64,000 bases of DNA, taken from Bacteroides stercorirosoris (GTDB taxonomy: Bacteria > Bacteroidota > Bacteroidia > Bacteroidales > Bacteroidaceae). Under the pieces are notes generated by a model. The model had not been told where the DNA came from and did no database searches. It worked only from the letters and a program-made list of their open reading frames with translations. Location: NCBI RefSeq assembly GCF_900142015.1, contig NZ_FQZN01000016.1, forward strand, positions 62,001 through 126,000, given 5' to 3'. Made by a program: the position numbers and the translations under genes. Positions 32,834-41,154 of this stretch are shown in pieces. Each line of letters begins with the position of its first letter. The first letter of the stretch is position 1.

Positions 32834-32870
32834 ACATTACATGTATTTACTCTATTTTTTAGCCTTTTGT

Positions 32871-34001
32871 TTATTTGGCATCTTCAATAATAGAACAGAT
32901 ACTAACCCGGTTCCAATCCGGTTCTGTGAACATGTCACCCACTCCCTGACCTTCGGCAGTAATACGTGACGGGTTGATTTTATACTTATTCACCAAGATT
33001 GTTTTTACAGCTTCGGCACGCGCTTTAGCTATTCTTGCATTGACTTCGGCACTACCTTCCGGTGAAGCGTATCCCTTAATTACCACTGTTGTATTTGCGT
33101 ATTTCTTCATGTAAGAAGCTACACGTTCCACATTTGGCAACTGAGAGGCATCGACTGTAGATCTACCTTGTCTGAAAGTAATGATGGATTCCGGAATACG
33201 GCTGGTTTCCACTACCGTCTCAACAGGAATTACCCGGTTCTGTAAGTTATTGACTTCCTGTTGCAGTGCACTGATCTTCTGTGCGTCAACATTGATCTGA
33301 CCGTTCTTCTCATTCACTTGCGAGCGAAGATTATTGATAGAATTGTTCAGGTCGCTTATCTCGGCCGGATCATAGAGTTTCGCCAAAGTGAAGTGATGAC
33401 TTCCGTTGCTGCCACCAAAGTGATAAGCTACGCCTGCCGTCAGCTCAAATGCCGCATTGTTCGCATTGAAGCGGCTCCGGTTGTGTTCACCTTGCATATC
33501 ATATACCAGTGCCGGTTTCACTCCTACCGTCCAAGCTTTAGCTTCGCCAAGGTTGAAGTTGAAGTTCAGTCCGAAACGACTGGACCAGGAATTCACATCT
33601 CCAGGGCCGTCCATGTAGTAGTGCAGCCATCCCGCACCGGCCACGGCTTCGACTTCGAATATGCGGGGAACGCCCGTATAACCTGCGAACAGGTTCATCA
33701 AGTTGACCTTGCCCAATAAGCTAAGGTCGGAAACATCGAAAGCTGTCTTGCTATTCGTAGTATTTATATATCCCATACCTTGAACACCCAGTCCGAAAAC
33801 AGGAGTCAGTTGCTTGGTAAACTCAAGTCCCAAAGCCGGACGGGCGTTCTTAAAGAATGCGCTGTGGGTTAGGGGAGTTATCATGCCGGTTTTTAGTTCT
33901 ACAGACCAGTTGTCTGTGAATTTGCTGCCTTGTACAGTAGTCTGAGCATTCGCTGTGAGTGCTGCTGCTACAAAAACTGATAGAATAATTGACTTTTTCA
34001 T
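32871..34001 (-). CDS. OmpA-family outer-membrane protein
   Basis: A 376-residue protein with signal peptide (cleavage near LTANAQ). Residues about 25-215 form an N-terminal beta-barrel (WSVELKTGMITPLTHS, AGWLHYYMDGPGD, FELTAGVAYHFGG). A coiled-coil stretch follows (SDLNNSINNLRSQVNEK, ISALQQEVNNLQNR). The C-terminal OmpA domain binds peptidoglycan: VVIKGYASPEGSAEVNARIAK and RITAEGQGVG. The ATG at 34001 gives a clean signal peptide; a longer frame from 34034 does not. It is expected to be one of the abundant outer-membrane proteins and is transcribed alone. Confidence 0.92.
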   Translation of the reverse strand: MKKSIILSVFVAAALTANAQTTVQGSKFTDNWSVELKTGMITPLTHSAFFKNARPALGLEFTKQLTPVFGLGVQGMGYINTTNSKTAFDVSDLSLLGKVNLMNLFAGYTGVPRIFEVEAVAGAGWLHYYMDGPGDVNSWSSRFGLNFNFNLGEAKAWTVGVKPALVYDMQGEHNRSRFNANNAAFELTAGVAYHFGGSNGSHHFTLAKLYDPAEISDLNNSINNLRSQVNEKNGQINVDAQKISALQQEVNNLQNRVIPVETVVETSRIPESIITFRQGRSTVDASQLPNVERVASYMKKYANTTVVIKGYASPEGSAEVNARIAKARAEAVKTILVNKYKINPSRITAEGQGVGDMFTEPDWNRVSICSIIEDAK

Positions 34002-34034
34002 AATTAAAATAATAATTAATTGGTAATATTGCAA

Positions 34035-34355
34035 AATTCTTATATTCTGAAGCGTTTTGCCTTTTCTTCAGAATTTGAGAAATTATGAGTTTAGGTTATT
34101 ATGCTAATTTTCCGTATTTACCTTGATTTGCTTGGGTAAATATCTAATGTTCAGTGACTAATTCCTTTTTCATAATTTTATTTCTTTAATTCATGTTTAA
34201 GTTTGCTATTTGCTTATGACAACATTGTGTCTGAAGAATAGTTCGATAACCGAAAGTGAAATTAACAAGAATTTAGCATTGTGTAATTTGTGTTTAAATC
34301 AGGGCACTTGCTCAATAAATATATGTCAGCTGATTCATAACAGTATAGAAATGAG
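34035..34355. other. Long leader/intergenic region upstream of the ompA-like gene
   Basis: No gene or structured RNA is evident. The region is strongly AT-rich. An apparent reading frame at 34210-34449 runs through the palindrome that follows and is not credible. Confidence 0.45.
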
Positions 34356-34452
34356 TTTTCACCACAGAGTAACACAGAGTCTCACGGAGTTCTATTCTTT
34401 TGATTTCAAATTGATTAAACTCTGTGAGACTCTGTGTCCTCTGTGGTGAAAA
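34356..34452. repeat. Large palindromic repeat of the CACCACAGAG type
   Basis: The left arm 34356-34391 (TTTTCACCACAGAG, ACACAGAGTCTCACGGAG) and right arm 34418-34452 (CTCTGTGAGACTCTGTGT, CTCTGTGGTGAAAA) are nearly perfect reverse complements over about 35 bp, with one indel and one or two mismatches. The loop is about 26 bases. The 10-mer GATTCATAAC occurs on both sides, at 34332-34341 and 34453-34462. The form suggests a mobile or REP/MITE-like palindrome. Confidence 0.75.
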
Positions 34453-34686
34453 GATTCATAACCGCTCCGGAAAGAGATAAATACTGATTAATTGAAATCC
34501 ATATCTAAAATCTCGTTTGCCTCAAATCCCCATAAAAGAAACCAGTTTAGATTATTGAACGGATGCCCTGACTCGCTCAAGATTCAGAATCTGAAAAATA
34601 GTTTTGTGCAATTTGCTCTCACTACTCTCACTGATATGTCAATGAATTGTCTCTTAGAGTATTAATTATAGTGATGGCAAAATAAA

Positions 34687-34715
34687 AAGTGAGAGCAACT
34701 TGCTTGCCCTCACTT
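34687..34715 (-). terminator. Intrinsic terminator of the HU-like gene
   Basis: AAGTGAGAGCAA (34687-34698) pairs with TTGCCCTCACTT (34704-34715) with one mismatch, and minus-strand TTTTTATT follows. Confidence 0.75.
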
Positions 34716-34729
34716 CGCTTTTAACAGTT

Positions 34730-35365
34730 CTACATTTTAACTTCTTCTGTTACACCATAATAGCCCGGATTCGCCACATATAGCGGTTGTGTCAGAATTC
34801 CGATATTTTTCAGCTTTCCTTCCTCTTTCAGGCGCCGTATATGCCTCATTGCAGTCGATTTCATCATACCGCACACTTTTTGGAAGTCACATCTGGTCAG
34901 CATCCGGTGTTCGCTGAAATAATTCGTCAGCCGTCGGTCAATTTCTTCGTCCGTCAGTTTATTGGAGTGCCCGTTATGCTTGATGTTTTTCAACTGGACG
35001 GCGCCGATTTCATTTTTCAGAGTCTGGTCCGCCCGGAACTTGACGCCTTTCAGTTTTACTTTCGTATTTTTCCGTTTCGTATCTTTGGTGATTTCACCCG
35101 TGCAAGTCAGAGTGGGGTGGAAATAGCCGATCCCATCCAGATGCACCTGTTTGCCTTCTGCCAGTTCGTCGCCCATCGCATGCGACAGGGCATCGAGCAC
35201 GGCGCTTACATCCGTTTCCGTTAGTGAGCAACGTTCTTGAATTTTTCGCCGCAGCCTGGCCGTGTCCGCTGTGCCGTTGAGCGTGATGCGTGCGTGAAGT
35301 TTCGTTTCTTCCTGAGGTTGGCTTGGGGCCACCGGGTTTTCATACCACTCGAATAAGATTGCCAT
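34730..35365 (-). CDS. HU-family DNA-binding protein with C-terminal helix-turn-helix
   Basis: A 211-residue protein. Residues about 20-125 are the extended Bacteroidetes HU-like domain (LRRKIQERCSLTETDVSAVL, GKQVHLDGIGYFHPTL, VKLKGVKFRADQTLKNEI). Residues about 135-200 form a winged-helix-like part (LTNYFSEHRMLTRCDFQKVC, STAMRHIRRLKEEGKLKNI). It is divergent from the VirE/DUF3874 gene, a pair often seen together in Bacteroides. The leader is about 180 bases long and contains the 22-bp repeat array; its own terminator follows. Confidence 0.85.
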   Translation of the reverse strand: MAILFEWYENPVAPSQPQEETKLHARITLNGTADTARLRRKIQERCSLTETDVSAVLDALSHAMGDELAEGKQVHLDGIGYFHPTLTCTGEITKDTKRKNTKVKLKGVKFRADQTLKNEIGAVQLKNIKHNGHSNKLTDEEIDRRLTNYFSEHRMLTRCDFQKVCGMMKSTAMRHIRRLKEEGKLKNIGILTQPLYVANPGYYGVTEEVKM

Positions 35366-35428
35366 CGTTGTTTGTTTTTAAATGAATGATGCATTAATTT
35401 GTTTTACATAAGGGATAGTTACGTTTAG

Positions 35429-35544
35429 GTAACGGCAGGGGTGTGCGTCAACCAAGATTGACAGCTCTGCCAACCTTGGTGAACGGTTCCGTCAACCCAT
35501 ATTGACGGGCCTGTTCACCTGGGTTGACACCCTGTTCCCGTTAC
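35429..35544. repeat. Array of four 22-bp GTCAACC/GGTTGAC units within flanking inverted repeats
   Basis: Four abutting 22-bp units occupy 35447-35468, 35469-35490, 35491-35512 and 35513-35534. Each follows the pattern G(T/C)(C/T)(A/C)ACC, 4 variable bases, (T/G)(T/A)GAC or TGAAC, then 6 variable bases. The first and third units begin GTCAACC and contain ATTGAC; the second has GCCAACC and GTGAAC; the fourth GTTCACC and GTTGAC. Each unit is itself a partial inverted repeat. GTAACGG (35429-35435) and CCGTTAC (35538-35544) bracket the array. On the minus strand it lies in the leader of the HU-like gene. Confidence 0.8.
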
Positions 35545-35546
35545 TG

Positions 35547-35577
35547 CAAATATACAAAATAAATAAGGGTAAGTCAA
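35547..35577 (-). promoter_or_regulatory. Promoter of the HU-like gene
   Basis: On the minus strand a perfect -7 box TATATTTG lies at 35554-35547 and a -33 TTG at 35577-35575, with 20 bp between. Transcription would begin just before the repeat array, about 180 bases upstream of the HU start. Confidence 0.55.
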
Positions 35578-35761
35578 GTGATTCCTTATGTTTCTCTCAA
35601 TTATTATTGATGTATTTTGATTGAAGTGGCGCAGTTGGATTTTATTTCAGTAAATGTGCAATAAATAGTCCTGAAAGCTTGACTTTGCCTTTCTAATGTT
35701 GTACTTTAGCAGTCCCGTAACGGGAAGGCTGTAAATAAATAAATTTCAAAAACATAATTGG

Positions 35762-37852
35762 ATGAGGATCACCTTGATAAGACATGACAAAGAGAGTGGT
35801 AAGGAAATGCTCACAGTCTGTGACGCCGGTGTGCTGATGGAGAAAATGAAATCGGAAACAAAAGCCGGGTATGTGACAGGACTCCGAACCGTCCTGCCGG
35901 AACTGGAAGGAACCCATGCGATGTACGAGCATATTGACAAATTGCCGCGTATTTATCCCGCATTGGAGTATGCCCGTACCAAAGATGGCGGGCGGAAGAT
36001 GAAGCAATACAACGGACTGGTGCAGCTGGAAGTGAAAAAGCTGGCAGGTTTGGGAGAAGCTGACCTGGTGAAGCGGCAAGCCATGTTGTTGCCGCAGACT
36101 TTCGCCGCTTTTTGCGGTTCCAGCGGAAAGAGCGTGAAGATATGGGTGCGTTTTGCCCTGCCTGACGGAAATTTGCCTAAAAGGGAACAGGAGGCGATGC
36201 TTTTCCATGCGCATGCTTACAGGCTGGCTGTAAGTTGTTACCAGCCGTTACTCCCGTTTCCCATTACTTTGAGAGAACCTTCGCTGACACAAAGTTGCCG
36301 CATGACGCTGGATGAACAGCCCGAATATAATCCGGCTGCCGTATCGTTTTGTCTGGAACAGCCCTTCTCCATGCCCGGAGAAGAGACTTTCCGGCAACGT
36401 CGCCTGGCGGAGAAAAATCCGTTGCTGCGGATGGAGCCGGGCTATGAGACTTCGCAAACATTTGTCATGCTTTTTGAGAGTGCGCTCGACAAGGCTTTCC
36501 GCGAGCTGGAGAACTGGAGGCGGGGCGATGATTTACAGCCTTTGCTCGTCCACCTTGCCGAACACTGCTACAAAGCAGGCATACCGGAAGAGGAAGTGGT
36601 GCGGCAGGTGCTGATTCATTATTATCGCCAGTCCGATGAGCAGACGGTGCGCACTATACTTCATAACCTGTATCAGGAATGTAAAGGTTTCGGTAAAAAG
36701 AGCGCACTGACTCCCGAACAGGACACTGCGTTGAGGCTGGAGGAGTTTATGGGACGCCGCTATGAGTTCCGCTATAATACGGTCTTGAATGACCTTGAGT
36801 TCCGCCAGCGCGATTCCATTCATTTTTATTTTAAGACTATGGACCGCAGGGCGCGCAACAGTATTGCCATCAATGCCCTGAAAGAAGGTATCCGTGCCTG
36901 GGACAGAGATGTGGAACGCTATCTGACGTCCGACTTCGTACCTCTGTACAATCCGGTCGAGGAGTATCTTTGCGGTGTGGGCCGCTGGGATGGGAAAGAC
37001 CGCATCCGGGCGCTTGCCGACCTCGTGCCGTGCAACAATCCATATTGGCGGGATCTGTTCTATCGCTGGTTTCTCAGTATGGTGGCGCATTGGAGGGGAC
37101 TCGACCGGCAGCATGGCAACAGTACGTCGCCTCTGTTGGTAGGTGCGCAAGGCTTCCGGAAATCTACGTATTGCCGCATTATTCTGCCACCCGAGTTGCG
37201 TTTTGGCTATACGGACAGTCTTGACTTTAAGAGCAAGCAGGATGCCGAACGCTATCTGGGGCGCTTTATGCTGGTCAATCTGGATGAATTTGACCAGATT
37301 AATCTCAATCAGCAGGGCTTTCTGAAACATTTGCTTCAGAAGCCGGTGGCTAATCTGCGGAAACCTTATGCGAGCAGTATTCAGGAGGTGCGCCGTTACG
37401 CTTCGTTCATCGGTACGAGCAATCAGATGGATTTGCTGACCGATCCCAGTGGCAGCCGCCGTTTCATCTGCATTGAGGTGACTGCACCTATCGATACGAA
37501 TGTTGCCATCAATTACAGGCAGCTGTATGCCCAGGCCATGCATGATATATATAAAGGTGAACGTTACTGGCTGGACGATAAAGATGAGGCGATTCTGAAA
37601 CAAACCAATCGCGATTTTGAACAGGTCACTCCGCTTGAGCAGCTTTTCAGTAGCTACTTCCAGCCTGCGGAAAGTGAAGAGGCGGGAGAGTGGCTGACTG
37701 CCATGGAAATCTTCAACTATTTGCAGACCAAGACCCGGGACAGATTGTCAATCAGTAAAATAGCATGCTTCGGCCGCTCACTTCGGAAACTGGACATTCC
37801 TTGTAAGAAGTCGAATAGGGGGACGGTTTATCTTTTGGAGAAGGTGGGATAA
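35762..37852 (+). CDS. VirE N-terminal/DUF3874 primase-helicase-like protein
   Basis: A 696-residue protein of the Bacteroides VirE/BT4734 type. Residues about 45-170 are the BT4734-like N-terminal domain (GLRTVLPELEGTHAMYEHID, YNGLVQLEVKKL, SGKSVKIWVRFAL). The C-terminal half is a VapE-like P-loop domain: Walker A is GAQGFRKST (37141-37167) and Walker B FMLVNLDEFD (37267-37296). RKPYASSIQEVRR and GTSNQMDLLTDPSGSRRF follow, then a small DUF3874-type C-terminal part. Such proteins are related to phage and plasmid primase-helicases but are chromosomal in Bacteroides and of unknown role. No integrase or phage gene is near. It is divergent from the HU-like gene. Confidence 0.85.
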   Translation: MRITLIRHDKESGKEMLTVCDAGVLMEKMKSETKAGYVTGLRTVLPELEGTHAMYEHIDKLPRIYPALEYARTKDGGRKMKQYNGLVQLEVKKLAGLGEADLVKRQAMLLPQTFAAFCGSSGKSVKIWVRFALPDGNLPKREQEAMLFHAHAYRLAVSCYQPLLPFPITLREPSLTQSCRMTLDEQPEYNPAAVSFCLEQPFSMPGEETFRQRRLAEKNPLLRMEPGYETSQTFVMLFESALDKAFRELENWRRGDDLQPLLVHLAEHCYKAGIPEEEVVRQVLIHYYRQSDEQTVRTILHNLYQECKGFGKKSALTPEQDTALRLEEFMGRRYEFRYNTVLNDLEFRQRDSIHFYFKTMDRRARNSIAINALKEGIRAWDRDVERYLTSDFVPLYNPVEEYLCGVGRWDGKDRIRALADLVPCNNPYWRDLFYRWFLSMVAHWRGLDRQHGNSTSPLLVGAQGFRKSTYCRIILPPELRFGYTDSLDFKSKQDAERYLGRFMLVNLDEFDQINLNQQGFLKHLLQKPVANLRKPYASSIQEVRRYASFIGTSNQMDLLTDPSGSRRFICIEVTAPIDTNVAINYRQLYAQAMHDIYKGERYWLDDKDEAILKQTNRDFEQVTPLEQLFSSYFQPAESEEAGEWLTAMEIFNYLQTKTRDRLSISKIACFGRSLRKLDIPCKKSNRGTVYLLEKVG

Positions 37853-37993
37853 GGTTGGGGCCGATATCTCAAGTACCCATTCAAACTGATAGCCCCCATC
37901 AGCCAACCAAGCAGCGACCTCATCCCCCTCTGCCTGCATACCCTCTACATGGAAAGCAACAGCTTCAGCAATAGCCTGTTTCATCCCTGCTGA
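37832..37993 (-). pseudogene. HicB-like antitoxin remnant
   Basis: The minus strand encodes MKQAIAEAVAFHVEGMQAEG, then WLADGGYQFEWVLEIS and LSHLLQ. This matches the second half of HicB-type antitoxins (the ...AI..A..FHLEGM..GDE... helix and the GxYxFxxxLD strand). The upstream half and any hicA toxin gene are absent, and its tail overlaps the end of the VirE gene. The residues upstream in this frame are AT-rich junk. The function is lost; the family call rests on about 50 residues. Confidence 0.5.
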
Positions 37994-38168
37994 TAGAACC
38001 AGAAAACAAACATTATAAATACATATGAATGATATTTCATTTTTATAGTAGAAAATAAGAATTAGCATTATATTTGATTTTAGTACTAAAAAATAGACTT
38101 CTGAATAAGTTCTTCTTTTCTGTAACATTCTGAACTTTCCCGTATCTAAAGGGTAAATCAAAAAACGA

Positions 38169-39008
38169 ATGATAATGAAGAAACTATTTTTTATCTTAGT
38201 GGCATTTTTTGCTTCTTCTTTCTCTTTAGCGCAAGATTATCCTTTTTCAGTAGTCAAGTCAGGAACGGGGAAGCAAGCTATTGTATTTATTCCCGGCTTT
38301 GCCTGTTCGGGAGATGTATGGAAGGAAAGTGTTGAAGTGTTGAAGGAGGATTATACTTGCTACGTTTTGACGATGGCAGGCTTTTCAGGGGTTGCACCGG
38401 AAGAGAATCCTTCATTTGAGAGTTGGAAAATGCAGATAGCCCGGTTTATAAAAGAGAAGAATATAGAAAAGCCGATTCTTATTGGTCATAGTATGGGAGG
38501 AGGGTTGGCACTTGCAATTGCGGCTGATTTTCCTTATCTTGCCGTGAAAATTGTAGTAGTGGATGCTCTGCCTTGTTTAATGGCTCTGAGTAATCCGGAA
38601 TTTAAGCCAGTTCCTGCTAAGGATTGCTCGGAGATGATTAACCGGATCACTGCGATGAATGAAGAACAATTCGCCCAGATGCAAAGAATGAGTGCTGCAA
38701 GTCTTACTACCGATTCATCGAAATTCGATGAGATCGTAAGTTGGGGATTGAAGTCCGACAGGGAAACATTCGCTAAAATGTATTGTGATTTCTCGAATAC
38801 CGATTTGAGGGAACGGATAAAGAGCATAACAGTTCCTTCTTTGATTTTACTGGAACCTCATTTCAGGAATATAGAAACAGTCATAAAAGAACAATATAAA
38901 AAATTGCCTACAGTGCAGTTTGCATATGCTAATAAGGGGTTGCATTTTGTGATGTTTGACGATAAAGAGTGGTTTATGAATCAGATACGTGAATTCATTA
39001 AAGAATAA
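38169..39008 (+). CDS. Exported alpha/beta hydrolase
   Basis: A 279-residue alpha/beta-hydrolase with signal peptide (hydrophobic 5-19, cleavage near SLAQ). The nucleophile elbow is GHSMGGG with Ser108; the oxyanion region is IPGFACSG and the catalytic His is in GLHFVMFDD (about His259). An ATG 6 bp later (38175) is an equally good start. It lies 3 bp upstream of the sigma gene, an unusual pairing implying that the sigma system responds to or controls this envelope enzyme. The substrate is not predictable. Confidence 0.85.
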   Translation: MIMKKLFFILVAFFASSFSLAQDYPFSVVKSGTGKQAIVFIPGFACSGDVWKESVEVLKEDYTCYVLTMAGFSGVAPEENPSFESWKMQIARFIKEKNIEKPILIGHSMGGGLALAIAADFPYLAVKIVVVDALPCLMALSNPEFKPVPAKDCSEMINRITAMNEEQFAQMQRMSAASLTTDSSKFDEIVSWGLKSDRETFAKMYCDFSNTDLRERIKSITVPSLILLEPHFRNIETVIKEQYKKLPTVQFAYANKGLHFVMFDDKEWFMNQIREFIKE

Positions 39009-39011
39009 ATA

Positions 39012-39482
39012 GTGGAATTTGAAGTAATATATAAGGAATACTGGGGCAAAATATTCCGTTTGTGTATGGGATACGTAAACGACTATAATTTAGCGCAGGA
39101 TATGGCTCAGGACACATTCATCAAGGTCTGGCAACATCTGCCTGCTTTCAGGAATGAAGCCAATATCAGTACCTGGATATTCCGTATTGCAACCAACAAT
39201 TGCCTTCGTCAATTGGAGCGGCAGCAACGAATCGTTTCAACCGAATTACCTGTTGATTTACCCGAGGAGGAAGTTGTAGATATCGAACCTCAGATTCGCA
39301 TATTGTATAAGTCTATAGCCGAACTTCCGGAGATAGACCGTATCATTATTTCGCTGGAACTGGAAGATGTCAGGCAATCGGATATTGCACAAATCGTAGG
39401 ATTGTCCGAGAGCAATATCCGGGTGAAAATCCATCGTATAAAAGCGTTGTTAACAAAGAAAATGAAAGAGTATGGAAAATGA
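39012..39482 (+). CDS. ECF-type RNA polymerase sigma factor
   Basis: A 156-residue sigma factor starting at a GTG. Region 2 covers about residues 5-75 (YKEYWGKIFRLCMGYVND, AQDMAQDTFIKVWQHLPAF, STWIFRIATNNCLRQL) and region 4 about 100-150 (LPEIDRIIISLELEDVRQ, IAQIVGLSESNIRVKIHRIK). It overlaps the next gene, a membrane protein, by 11 bp, which fits a sigma/anti-sigma pair. Confidence 0.9.
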   Translation: MEFEVIYKEYWGKIFRLCMGYVNDYNLAQDMAQDTFIKVWQHLPAFRNEANISTWIFRIATNNCLRQLERQQRIVSTELPVDLPEEEVVDIEPQIRILYKSIAELPEIDRIIISLELEDVRQSDIAQIVGLSESNIRVKIHRIKALLTKKMKEYGK

Positions 39483-40047
39483 TATAGATATTAGGGAGTT
39501 GTGGAACAAGCAGGCGGTTCCGGCTGTTGACCAGGCCGACATACTTGGAAAAATAAAAGGTTTCAGAAGAAAGGGGATTATGAGAACGACAATTCTCAAT
39601 GCAGTCTTATTGCTTACTATTCTTTTTATCATCTTTATCTGGGTATACTTTAAACCACAATTGATGAGTACCAAAATCGGTATTATACTGTCGATTCTGC
39701 CAATGGGAATGGCTCTCGTTTTTAATAATGGCTTGACTTCATTATATAGGAAAATAGACGAGAAACAGTCGAATATGGATTACTTGAATGCTTTGCTAAA
39801 GGTTAGAAGCAAGGAACATATCATGCAGACCAAACTGTTGAACCTCTATTTCATTTTATTGTCCGCAGGGATTGCACTCTATATGTATGAATATACTTTG
39901 AAAAGGTCTTTACTATTCGGTGTGGCAGCATATTCTGTTGTACTTTTATGGATCGGTTTTAATTGGTTCTTTTTGCGACCGAGAATGATTGAAAAGAATA
40001 AGCGAAAGATGGGAGACTTGATAAAACAAATAAAGAAACTCTTATGA
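39472..40047 (+). CDS. Membrane protein, probable anti-sigma partner
   Basis: A 191-residue protein. A cytoplasmic N-terminus of about 35 residues (DIRELWNKQAVPAVDQADIL) precedes four membrane helices at about 40-60, 65-83, 121-138 and 143-165. The tail is basic (KNKRKMGDLIKQIKKLL). It shares no zinc-binding anti-sigma motif (no H-x3-C-x2-C). The overlap with the sigma gene and the N-terminal layout suggest it restrains the sigma factor, but the sequence alone does not prove this. Confidence 0.65.
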   Translation: MENDIDIRELWNKQAVPAVDQADILGKIKGFRRKGIMRTTILNAVLLLTILFIIFIWVYFKPQLMSTKIGIILSILPMGMALVFNNGLTSLYRKIDEKQSNMDYLNALLKVRSKEHIMQTKLLNLYFILLSAGIALYMYEYTLKRSLLFGVAAYSVVLLWIGFNWFFLRPRMIEKNKRKMGDLIKQIKKLL

Positions 40048-40139
40048 ATTTCAGGGCCTGTATAGTCTCTAATTCTCAAATGCTGATGTAAAGAGCACTA
40101 TTAGTCTATTCTGTTGCGGTAGAATTAAAGAAGAATCTG

Positions 40140-40147
40140 TAAATTTG
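40140..40147 (+). promoter_or_regulatory. -7 promoter box of an AraC gene
   Basis: TAAATTTG, an exact match, 20 bp before the ATG at 40168. A TTG lies at 40114-40116, 23 bp upstream. Confidence 0.5.
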
Positions 40148-40167
40148 TAGCAAAACAGATATGCATT

Positions 40168-41073
40168 ATGCCTGAAACAATTCCTCAATTCTATAAGAGA
40201 ATACAATGCTACGACCCGAGGCCGGATGCCGTTTATTCCAAAGAGAAAGAATATTTCAATCTCTTCTTCCGGCAATGTAACTTCGGGACGGTGCAATTCA
40301 GTTATCGGGATTTCTATAAAGTGACTCTGATAGTGGGGACGGGAAAATTGTATTATGCCGATAAATGGATATTGGTGGACCGTCCTGCCTTGTTGTTTTC
40401 TAATCCTTTGGTGCCTTATGCGTGGGAGTCAGTCAGTGAAGAACAGAAAGGAATGTTTTGCATCTTTAATGAACAGTTTGTACGAACGGAAGAGAAGAAC
40501 GGCTCTTTAGCAAATACGCCTTTGTTCAGGCTGACGGGTGATAAGGTTTTCTTTTTGGATGAAGTGCAATTGGCAAATGTGCAGAACATATATGCCCGGA
40601 TGCAGGAGGAACTGCAATCTGACTATGCAGGCAAGTCCGATGTATTGCGGTGTTATCTGCATTTATTGATACATACGGCTGTGAAGATGCAGGATATCAA
40701 TCAGTATGAATCGCATCCGAATGCTTCGCAACGCATTGCCGAATTGTTTCTTGAACTATTAGAAAGACAGTTTCCGGTAGATTACCCCCGTGCCACACTG
40801 ATTTTGCATACTCCTGCCGATTATGCCGACCGGTTGTCCGTACACGTCAACCATCTGAATAAGGCTATTAAAGAGACTACCGGAAAAACGACATCCGAAC
40901 TGATTGCCGGAAGAGTCGTCAAAGAAGCTACCCAATATTTGCAGCATACCAATCGCTCCATATCTGAAATTGCATTCAGCCTGGGCTTTGAATCTATTTC
41001 CTATTTCAGTAAATTCTATCGTAAACATACCGATCAGTCACCGACCAAAGTGCGGGAACAGGCAACTATTTGA
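40168..41073 (+). CDS. AraC-family regulator beside an aldo/keto reductase
   Basis: A 301-residue regulator. The sensor half is cupin-like (FYKVTLIVGTGKLYYADKW, RPALLFSNPLVPYAWESV). The C-terminal double HTH contains YADRLSVHVNHLNKAIKET, ISEIAFSLGFESISYFSKFYRK and the closing QSPTKVRE. It lies 81 bp upstream of the aldo/keto reductase on the same strand, which has its own promoter box, so control of that enzyme by this protein is likely but inferred. Confidence 0.87.
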   Translation: MPETIPQFYKRIQCYDPRPDAVYSKEKEYFNLFFRQCNFGTVQFSYRDFYKVTLIVGTGKLYYADKWILVDRPALLFSNPLVPYAWESVSEEQKGMFCIFNEQFVRTEEKNGSLANTPLFRLTGDKVFFLDEVQLANVQNIYARMQEELQSDYAGKSDVLRCYLHLLIHTAVKMQDINQYESHPNASQRIAELFLELLERQFPVDYPRATLILHTPADYADRLSVHVNHLNKAIKETTGKTTSELIAGRVVKEATQYLQHTNRSISEIAFSLGFESISYFSKFYRKHTDQSPTKVREQATI

Positions 41074-41124
41074 TTTGTACAAATGATGCTTTGAATAGTG
41101 CTAATCCATCCGTGTGCTATCGCC

Positions 41125-41132
41125 TAATTTTG
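41125..41132 (+). promoter_or_regulatory. -7 promoter box of the aldo/keto reductase gene
   Basis: TAATTTTG, an exact consensus match, 22 bp before the ATG at 41155. Confidence 0.45.
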
Positions 41133-41154
41133 CATCGACTTAAATAGTAGAATT

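Noticed and set aside
34210..34449. Small plus-strand frame between ompA and the HU gene
   Set aside because: Its second half is the left and right arm of the large palindrome, and it has no promoter or homology.
35447..35534. Regular repeat array that could be taken for a CRISPR
   Set aside because: The 22-bp units abut without spacers, are degenerate and internally palindromic, and no cas gene is present.
36533..37603. 356-codon open frame on the minus strand inside the VirE gene
   Set aside because: It is a mirror of the high-GC coding frame of VirE; the translation has no family features and the plus-strand gene has intact Walker motifs.
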